DNA from: a virus
Virus record (IMG/VR): IMGVR_UViG_3300032782_000034
Span: 1 to 20,144 of that record
Direction: 5' to 3' (one strand)
Length of the DNA: 20,144 nucleotides
Both the position numbers and the translations under genes were made by a program. The notes under the pieces were generated by a model. That model was given only the letters and a program-made list of their open reading frames with translations. It did not search any database and was not told where the DNA came from. Positions 14,850 to 20,144 of the stretch are shown here, in pieces. Position 1 is the stretch's first letter. Every line of letters begins with the position of its first letter.

Positions 14850-15119
14850 TTATTTCTTTGCGTCGTCTGCGTCCCCATCTTTGATATTATCCATAATCTG
14901 TTTCTTGTACCAATCGGGGGCACGCATATCTTCAGAGTATGGATTGTAGCAAACGCCATCGGGAATCACACCGCTCTTAGCAGAGCCGGCGGCATCGAAA
15001 CCATTAGGACGCGCCATATCAACAACGGGACAAGGAACCTCAGCGGAGACTGAAGTAGATTCAGAACCACCGCGTCCCTCATTCATAAACTGTGCAGCTA
15101 AACTTGCGCTATCGGGCAT
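14850..15119 (-). CDS. Unknown small protein after portal gene (89 aa)
   Basis: The gene encodes 89 residues from ATG 15119, two bases after the portal stop, without a strong ribosome site, so translation is probably coupled. The first 60 residues are Ser/Ala/Gly-rich and look unstructured, with two cysteines (C29, C57) and the patch DGVCYNPYSEDMRAPDWYKKQ. The C-terminus is acidic then basic (KDGDADDAKK). No family is recognised. The intact frame with proper spacing on both sides supports a real gene. Confidence 0.6.
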   Translation of the reverse strand: MPDSASLAAQFMNEGRGGSESTSVSAEVPCPVVDMARPNGFDAAGSAKSGVIPDGVCYNPYSEDMRAPDWYKKQIMDNIKDGDADDAKK

Positions 15120-15121
15120 TG

Positions 15122-17299
15122 TTATTCACTTCCCGCAGTACCAAGGGCATTGCTTCCCATGTGCTGCGCAAAACTAGACATTTCGGTTCCACCCTCACCG
15201 CCGGGAATCTGTCCTTCATGTTGGCTTTGCGATGGTCTGCCGACGTGACGACCCGTTTCGGGTGGGTGAGGTGGAAAAATTGAATCCATTGTTTCAGCCA
15301 GATAATCCTCAACCACGCCCTGAACTTTCTGAGCACGTTGGGCAATCTGGTCGCCAGAGCCTTCTTTACCTGCTTGACCGAGGGCGGCTGGTAGAGCCTT
15401 GCCTTCAATCTTGAGCAACTCACGGATGAGTTCCTCTTGGTAGGCCATCTGTCGGGACTGAGCCGCTTCTGCCTGAACCTGTTGGTCGGGCTTGAGCAGT
15501 CGGTTCTGGTTCGGAATCTCCATGCAGCGAGCAATTTCCCGTAGGAATTCCCCCTGATTGGCGTATGGAGACTGCATGGCAATGTTGTAGAACGCCATCA
15601 AATTCCGCTGCTTGACAACTTTGCCAGTGGCGTAGTTAGCGCCAACAAAATCAAAACTATAGCTCCCGATTAAGGAAGATAGCGGGACACGTCCGTACTT
15701 GGGGATTCCGGGCGGTAGTCCTGTGATTTCATACTCCATCTCATCCGTGCCATATTGCTGAATGAGCGCCGCAACTATTTCGCAAAGCGGCTGTAGAATC
15801 TGTATTTCGAAATTTGAAATAAAGCGTTTGAAAGTGTATCCACTCTCATTGATGACTTGGCTGATGCCACTGGATGTACGGTTGCCTGTTGGTGAGCCTA
15901 CACCTTTCGCATAGAAGTCGCTGACTCCTGAAGCCATCTCAATCATGCTCCGATAGACATCGAGAATCATGTAATCATTGGAATTAGGAGTAAAAGTTGG
16001 CAGAGGCATGATACCCTTTGAAGGGTCGCCTGTGACTGCCACTTTTCCACCGGGAACGTTGCCTTGGTCCAACTGTTCATGGTCAATATCCATCTCAGTG
16101 TTGTATGCAACACGACGATTGATACCCATGTTCCAGTTATCAGTAATCATGTTGGTGAAGACGTTGATGCCTTCATTCAAGTCACTGATGCGTTCAATCA
16201 GGCCATAACCAAAGGCATCACCGGGAACCTTGGTATAGGGCATGTGTAGAATCGGAATTCGTTTGTGAGCAAAGGGATTCGGGCCGTTATAGAGAATGAT
16301 GGCAGGTCCATTATACAAATCTCTCTTGTATGCAGAGAGACTAGCATTGCGATATTGATACCTGCGGTCTTTCCAAGACAGAGCATCCCAATCATCCGGG
16401 CTGGTGATTAGAATAACTTCTTGCTTCGTCTTATCCCAAATCTCTGCGATGCGAATGAGAATACCATCTCGGCTCTCACTCTTGTACTTCATAATATTCT
16501 TCGTGATTTCTGCAACAGCTTCCGGGCGATACATCTTCGGATTCTGTTCAAACTCACGCATGAACTGCCCGTAGGGCTTCTCGACCAACATAGCGAGAAT
16601 GTCTCCATCGGGGTCCATCAAAAAGTCATAAATATCAATAGGAATCAGCTTCGGGCAATTGCGAGGAACGCGCTTGGTGACAAGCTGAGTGCCAATTTGA
16701 ATCGGCTGACCAGTGACTCCCGTAATGGGAATCATACTTGGCTGACCAGTGTTGGCATCTATAATCGGTTGACCTGTATTCGGGTCAAGTACCGGCTGCA
16801 TTGCAAAAACCGGTTCGGGACCCATAACAGTCTCGTAATCCCAATCCCAATCTACCTTGAGTGCATAATGGCCATAGATAGCATCGCCGGTAAGGAATTC
16901 TTCCAGCTTAGTCATCCAGTCTGCACGCTTGAGGCAAGTCAGTAACACCCGCTGCATGTTCTCAGCAGCTTCGTCTGTTCCACCCCTAGAACGGGTTTCA
17001 ATAGGCGGGTCAATGCTAAAGAACGCATCCCGAGTCCGAGATACAACCGCATCTACGTTAGACTGAGAATAAGGAACAAAAGTATTCGAACGCGGAGTCA
17101 GGTTATCAGGATAGAGTCTCCGGTCCCTTTGGCCAATGTATTGCCGATAGAAATAGCTTCTGCGCTGGTCGTAAGGCCGACGGAAGTTACGCAAACGGGA
17201 AAGAGTAGCTTTTGCCCAGTTAAGCTTTGCTGTCAATTCAACCGTTTTGTCAATGTCACTGACACCGGTACCGGCAGCAGGTTGTGGGTTTTGTGCCAT
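15122..17299 (-). CDS. Portal protein (725 aa)
   Basis: The gene encodes 725 residues, and ATG 17299 shares one base with the preceding stop. It forms the dodecameric ring at the DNA entry vertex. The N-terminal helical part (LTAKLNWAKATLSRLRNFRRPYDQRRSYFYRQYIG) and the following SNTFVPYSQSNVDAVVSRTRDAFFS are typical of large podoviral portals. So are FLTGDAIYGHYALKVDWDWDY, the FLMDPDGD segment, the middle region with YGLIERISDLNEGINVFTNMITDN, and the helical Gln/Ala-rich C-terminal barrel (PDQQVQAEAAQSRQMAYQEELIRELLKI). Residues about 175-190 contain two NTGQP units. The length is similar to P22 (725 aa) and N4-type portals. Position before scaffold and capsid genes supports the call. The terminase genes are not in the window and may lie beyond 20144. 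Confidence 0.82.
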   Translation of the reverse strand: MAQNPQPAAGTGVSDIDKTVELTAKLNWAKATLSRLRNFRRPYDQRRSYFYRQYIGQRDRRLYPDNLTPRSNTFVPYSQSNVDAVVSRTRDAFFSIDPPIETRSRGGTDEAAENMQRVLLTCLKRADWMTKLEEFLTGDAIYGHYALKVDWDWDYETVMGPEPVFAMQPVLDPNTGQPIIDANTGQPSMIPITGVTGQPIQIGTQLVTKRVPRNCPKLIPIDIYDFLMDPDGDILAMLVEKPYGQFMREFEQNPKMYRPEAVAEITKNIMKYKSESRDGILIRIAEIWDKTKQEVILITSPDDWDALSWKDRRYQYRNASLSAYKRDLYNGPAIILYNGPNPFAHKRIPILHMPYTKVPGDAFGYGLIERISDLNEGINVFTNMITDNWNMGINRRVAYNTEMDIDHEQLDQGNVPGGKVAVTGDPSKGIMPLPTFTPNSNDYMILDVYRSMIEMASGVSDFYAKGVGSPTGNRTSSGISQVINESGYTFKRFISNFEIQILQPLCEIVAALIQQYGTDEMEYEITGLPPGIPKYGRVPLSSLIGSYSFDFVGANYATGKVVKQRNLMAFYNIAMQSPYANQGEFLREIARCMEIPNQNRLLKPDQQVQAEAAQSRQMAYQEELIRELLKIEGKALPAALGQAGKEGSGDQIAQRAQKVQGVVEDYLAETMDSIFPPHPPETGRHVGRPSQSQHEGQIPGGEGGTEMSSFAQHMGSNALGTAGSE

Positions 17300-17616
17300 T
17301 AGTTCTTCTCTACAGTAACTTCAGGTCTATGCAGAAATTCCATCTGTTGCAGTTCACCGCGCTTTTCAGCTTCAATCATGTGGTGAACAGAGTATTCTAA
17401 CATCTCAATAACTTCGTCCCAACGTTCGCGGGGAAGATTACAAAGCAAGCCTACAAACTCTACCATCTGGCAATCATAACAACTAAAGACAGGCGGCTTG
17501 CCATCGCCATAAGCATGAAAGTGCTTACCACAAGTCAGAATAACTTTATTGTCTTTATCGAGAAAAGAAGCTGCGAACTTCTCCATCTCTCCCATCCGAA
17601 AGATGTCTGAACTCAT
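17299..17616 (-). CDS. Unknown protein with putative zinc-binding cluster (105 aa)
   Basis: The gene encodes 105 residues from ATG 17616, with GAGGGG seven bases upstream and one-base overlaps with both neighbours. Cys29, His32 and His34 (TCGKHFHAYG) and Cys46 and Cys49 (SCYDC) form a plausible Zn-ribbon or treble-clef-like set spaced about 12-16 residues apart. A helical C-terminus follows (ERWDEVIEMLEYSVHHMIEAEKRGEL). No family is recognised. Immediately before the portal gene it could be a small regulatory or assembly protein. Metal binding is inferred from residue spacing only. Confidence 0.6.
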   Translation of the reverse strand: MSSDIFRMGEMEKFAASFLDKDNKVILTCGKHFHAYGDGKPPVFSCYDCQMVEFVGLLCNLPRERWDEVIEMLEYSVHHMIEAEKRGELQQMEFLHRPEVTVEKN

Positions 17617-17921
17617 TATCGCCCCTCAAGAAGCTGTACGTACACATTCGCACTGCTAGACCCATCAAGGTTATAGACCTTGAAATAAGAATTAGCGCCA
17701 GTGTCGAATGTAGTCTGTTGTCCTGCTGGAATCCGGTAGTTTGACGTTCCGGGGTCTGCAACACCGCTTCCACCGAAGTCAATTGTAATATCTTGGTCCG
17801 CATTAATAACCATAATGCGATGTTGTCCTGTGAACTTCGCAGCAGAAGCCGTGCTAGCGGAAACCGAAAAGACAATAGGACTGTCGCCAGCGAACGTTAA
17901 AATTTGTGCAAATCTAGCCAT
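17616..17921 (-). CDS. Small beta-rich virion-type protein (101 aa)
   Basis: The gene encodes 101 residues from ATG 17921, with AAGGA six bases upstream (the stop TAA of the preceding gene leads into it). The chain alternates short beta strands with Gly/Ser/Asp turns (RIMVINADQDITIDFGGSG, NYRIPAGQQTTFDTG, SYFKVYNLDGSSSANVYVQLLEG), a pattern found in small phage decoration or base-plate type proteins. It is not specific enough to name one. It lies just before the zinc-like gene and the portal. Confidence 0.6.
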   Translation of the reverse strand: MARFAQILTFAGDSPIVFSVSASTASAAKFTGQHRIMVINADQDITIDFGGSGVADPGTSNYRIPAGQQTTFDTGANSYFKVYNLDGSSSANVYVQLLEGR

Positions 17922-17931
17922 GGTTTATCCT

Positions 17932-18228
17932 TTACTTCACCAATTTATAATTTCGAATAGTCATATAAGTTTCAAGCGCCGCAATCGCTGCCGCATAAAT
18001 AATCCCGGCAATCGGCTTCAATTTAAAAGCAAGAGTAGCAGTAGCGATGAATGCACTTATTGTTACGAATGCTGAAAGCGATACACCAAGCTTTTTCTGA
18101 AGGAATCTCGCGACAGGATTGCCTTCACCATAACCCTTAGCAAAACCTGTCTCAGTTGTATAAGTATCTCCGAGACAAGCAATGATAGCATAGGCTGTAA
18201 GAATAAAGAATATCAAAGAACTGGACAT
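17932..18228 (-). CDS. Small multi-pass membrane protein, DUF5658-like (98 aa)
   Basis: The gene encodes 98 residues, starting at ATG 18228 with a one-base overlap. There are three hydrophobic segments: about 4-19 (SLIFFILTAYAIIACL), 50-68 (SLSAFVTISAFIATATLAF) and 71-89 (IAGIIYAAAIAALETYM). Asp21 near the end of the first segment and the GEGNPVARFL motif (34-43) recall DUF5658 membrane proteins, in which an Asp and an E-x-N-P motif occupy the same places. Function is unknown. In a phage it could be a holin-like or host-envelope-modifying protein, yet it is far from the other lysis-type genes. It could be a host-derived gene. Confidence 0.58.
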   Translation of the reverse strand: MSSSLIFFILTAYAIIACLGDTYTTETGFAKGYGEGNPVARFLQKKLGVSLSAFVTISAFIATATLAFKLKPIAGIIYAAAIAALETYMTIRNYKLVK

Positions 18229-18446
18229 TATTTGGTTGCTCCAAAGACTAGACTTACCTTACCGACATGCTTGGTTCTGAAAGACCCGGGTTTGAATTCT
18301 TCAGGTGGACGTTGACGAAATCGAAAACTTGTAGAAGTTTCTCGATGAGTATGAAGCGTGCCGAATTTCTTTGCGATTTTCTTTGCAGCTTCGAGAGAGC
18401 TAGCTTCCGCTTTCGGAACAATTATAGTTTGGAGTTTTAAAGCCAT
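18228..18446 (-). CDS. Unknown small basic protein (72 aa)
   Basis: The gene encodes 72 residues from ATG 18446 with one-base overlaps at both ends and no visible ribosome site. The predicted fold is an N-terminal strand (LKLQTIIVP), a helix (SLEAAKKIAKKFG), then basic strands (TSFRFRQRPPEEF, SFRTKHVGKVSLVFG). The protein is rich in Lys/Arg. No family is recognised. Its intact frame between two coupled genes is the main evidence that it is real. Confidence 0.5.
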   Translation of the reverse strand: MALKLQTIIVPKAEASSLEAAKKIAKKFGTLHTHRETSTSFRFRQRPPEEFKPGSFRTKHVGKVSLVFGATK

Positions 18447-19129
18447 TACGTGTGCACCAACTGATAAATCATCGCGGGGCCATCTTCAATAGCTGTAGTT
18501 GAGTTTCCAGAAGAAGAAGGAGTAGGATTTGAAACATTCCCTACGACTACTTGAGCCATTTGAACGTCATCTACCGAATCGTTGATAGCTAAATCAAATT
18601 CTCCGTTCGTGGTTCCACTTACATCAGAAACATCGCCAGTACTGAGTTGAACCCCATTTCGAAAAGCGTAGGCAGTATTTCCAATGACAGCAAGTGTATA
18701 AACATCATTAAGGTTAATTGTGCTATCTTGGGAATAGAATGATGTAAGACTACCACTTACCGATTTAGAGAAATCAATAGTAATTCCGCCAACATCATCT
18801 GCTTTACTTGTAATACCAAAAAGGATATAAGTTGTATCGTCTGCTAAATCTATCTTAAGATATACTGACGCCCCTAAATTGGTACTAGGGTCTGAGTTTT
18901 CCCATGTAGCTAGTTTAAATGAGATATAGCAATCAGAGTCTAAAGAAGGTGTTCCGCTATAGTAGTTTGTCCCATACATATCAGTGAGATTTGTTATCTC
19001 ACCTACTCCACTAACAGCAGCTATAGTATCATCTGGGTAGTTTGGGTCCACTGTCCAATATGTAGGATTAAGTGGATTGGAATCTGGCGTGAAGTTTTCA
19101 GTGTAGACAGAAATGAATGCTAAAGCCAT
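18446..19129 (-). CDS. Beta-sandwich protein, probable fibre or virion surface protein (227 aa)
   Basis: The gene encodes 227 residues from ATG 19129, whose start touches the preceding stop (TAAATG). The sequence has the strand pattern of a concanavalin/LamG-like beta-sandwich: ENFTPDSNPLNPTYWTVD at the front, SDCYISFKLATWEN, ASVYLKIDLADDTTYILFGI, DVYTLAVIGNTAYAFRNGVQL, GEFDLAIND. A Ser/Asn/Pro linker and a short C-terminus follow. Such domains bind glycans in many surface proteins, so a receptor contact is plausible. It is the second of three fibre-type genes in a row. No direct homologue is recognised. Confidence 0.6.
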   Translation of the reverse strand: MALAFISVYTENFTPDSNPLNPTYWTVDPNYPDDTIAAVSGVGEITNLTDMYGTNYYSGTPSLDSDCYISFKLATWENSDPSTNLGASVYLKIDLADDTTYILFGITSKADDVGGITIDFSKSVSGSLTSFYSQDSTINLNDVYTLAVIGNTAYAFRNGVQLSTGDVSDVSGTTNGEFDLAINDSVDDVQMAQVVVGNVSNPTPSSSGNSTTAIEDGPAMIYQLVHT

Positions 19130-19819
19130 TTAAGTACCACAGCCCATCATCATAAGAGAATTTGGGACACCGCTCGCCGACGTTTTCACGCCGAACATGA
19201 AACCAACCCAGTCTCTTCCGCCGCTGGTATTAATACCACCGCTATCATTTCCTGTTCCAACTTTATCCGCAAACACACAAAACGCCCCGTTAATGCTAAC
19301 AGTGGGACTAGCTTGCACAGTACACCCATTATTACCAGAAATGGTGTCGGACTTACCGTTAGGAGCATTGCAAGCCCAAATTACTTTAGAACCAGCCGCA
19401 TTTCCTAGTCCACTTAAAACCTCTGAAGTTTGAGGAGAAGGTGCATGTCCTTGAACTGCTCCATCAGCAGAAAGAGAACCGGCCGCCGCACTGTTGGCCC
19501 ATTCGCCTATCAACAAACCTAGGTTAAGATTTGTGTTTCCCGGCGTATATGTGAGTGTAACGGTATTAGCACCTGCTATAGCGTTATAACAAACAAAAAT
19601 CGAGGCTTTGCTGATGACTCCCGTTTCCAATGTGCCTATCTGCACCCAAGTGTTACCTTGACTATCAGATACAGAAAAACTAGTGACAGATGTATTTCCT
19701 GTTCCAATTGCCACAAGCAAGTTTCCCGCAATATTTGAAGAAGTATATGCACAGGTGAAACTAGAAGCACCGCCCCCCGTAAAAGTCGCATTATTGGCTT
19801 GGCTAAAAGTCAGACTCAT
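19130..19819 (-). CDS. Adhesin-like beta protein related to the second domain of the tail fibre (229 aa)
   Basis: The gene encodes 229 residues from ATG 19819, with TAAGG (from the upstream stop) before the start. Residues about 30-115 contain GNLLVAIGTG, SDSQGNTWVQIGT, YNAIAGANTVTLTYTPG and LGLLIGEWANSA. The same order and spacing occurs at residues about 235-328 of the 540-aa fibre (GSTLLVIG, TDTNGNNYSLVSG, SNAASGATTVTF, LTLIEISA). The C-terminal half is Gly/Ser/Asn-rich with Cys156, Cys172 and Cys189. It may be a tip or accessory fibre, or an adhesion protein on the head. The domain type is, as far as I know, common in secreted proteins of environmental bacteria. Confidence 0.6.
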   Translation of the reverse strand: MSLTFSQANNATFTGGGASSFTCAYTSSNIAGNLLVAIGTGNTSVTSFSVSDSQGNTWVQIGTLETGVISKASIFVCYNAIAGANTVTLTYTPGNTNLNLGLLIGEWANSAAAGSLSADGAVQGHAPSPQTSEVLSGLGNAAGSKVIWACNAPNGKSDTISGNNGCTVQASPTVSINGAFCVFADKVGTGNDSGGINTSGGRDWVGFMFGVKTSASGVPNSLMMMGCGT

Positions 19820-19828
19820 TGATATACC

Positions 19829-20122
19829 TTACGTGATGTTGGCTACCCAAGCAGTTCCGTTGTATCCGAAGTTCTGATATAAGCCGGGACCGATGCCGCC
19901 AATTTGAGTATTTCGGTTCGTCCAATATTGCAGCAAATAAGCTTCAATAACCGCCGCTGAAGTGCCGACAGGAAACTGGAAAGCATTAACCTCTTCCACT
20001 ATATTGCCATTCTGAATCGCAGCATTCTCAGCCGTGCTAGCATTTGGCCATGCACTTACGCCAGAAGTTGCCTTCTGACCAGAAGTAATCGGATACCAGA
20101 GCACAACATTAACTGTCAGCAT
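19829..20122 (-). CDS. Unknown protein, 5' end uncertain (97 aa or longer)
   Basis: The frame runs from ATG 20122 and is still open for seven further codons to the window edge, so the true start may lie outside. No ribosome site precedes the ATG. The visible chain begins with MLTVNVVLWYPITSGQ, has a short AWPNASTAENAAIQNGN segment and a helical AAVIEAYLLQYWTNRNTQ, and ends GLYQNFGYNGTAWVANIT. Tyr/Trp/Asn-rich endings like this occur in phage virion and fibre proteins. No family is recognised. Confidence 0.5.
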   Translation of the reverse strand: MLTVNVVLWYPITSGQKATSGVSAWPNASTAENAAIQNGNIVEEVNAFQFPVGTSAAVIEAYLLQYWTNRNTQIGGIGPGLYQNFGYNGTAWVANIT

Positions 20123-20144
20123 AACTGAATTGACAGTCGAGCCT

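Noticed and set aside
15109-15582. 157-aa minus-strand frame within the portal gene
   Set aside because: It is out of frame with the portal, Arg/Ser-rich, and begins in the middle of the portal's helical C-terminus without a ribosome site.
1-20144. CRISPR array, tRNA, integrase, transposase or defence genes
   Set aside because: No regularly spaced repeats, no cloverleaf-like sequence with a TTC-type arm, and no such protein motifs were seen on either strand.

Overview
This window is the virion-structure (late) module of a tailed phage with a podovirus-like plan. It is either phage DNA or a prophage segment. All 25 genes I can support lie on the minus strand and are packed almost end to end, so transcription runs from position 20144 towards position 1. 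No integrase, replication, packaging (terminase), tRNA or plus-strand gene is visible, and no gene-free stretch exceeds about 130 bases. The host cannot be named. Several adhesion-type beta domains are of kinds I associate with environmental, often soil, bacteria, but that is only an impression.

Layout in transcription order. (1) 20144-17299: fibre-type or beta-rich proteins, a small membrane protein, a small virion-like protein and a small putative zinc-binding protein. (2) 17299-12378: the head genes, namely a 725-aa portal, two small unknown proteins, a scaffold-like protein and the major capsid protein (N4-gp56-like). (3) 12251-10480: an unknown protein followed by a likely lysis cassette, made of a DUF5675 protein, a coiled-coil protein with a membrane segment at each end, and a small holin-like protein overlapping it. 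(4) 10480-4900: the tail, with a gp11-type adaptor, a nozzle protein that appears split into 77-aa and 839-aa genes, and a 540-aa multidomain fibre. (5) 4891-1: an XhlA-like membrane protein, a 116-aa acetyltransferase-fold-like protein, and three proteins that look like ejected internal virion proteins. The last of these runs off the left edge.

The order adaptor, nozzle, small GNAT-like protein, about 200-aa protein, then two larger proteins parallels T7 genes 11-12-13-14-15-16. The capsid is of the N4 type, and fibre and lysis genes are inserted into the series.

The most unusual signals are: three tiny intergenic hairpins with the same CACAA loop and covarying stems, two of them 11-12 nt before a start codon; eight one-base TAATG stop/start overlaps; near-exclusive use of TAA stops (23 of 24); the split nozzle; a capsid protein that begins with a hydrophobic segment and a collagen-like stretch; and a related adhesin-like domain in two separate fibre genes. 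I see no clear new defence, CRISPR or mobile system here.
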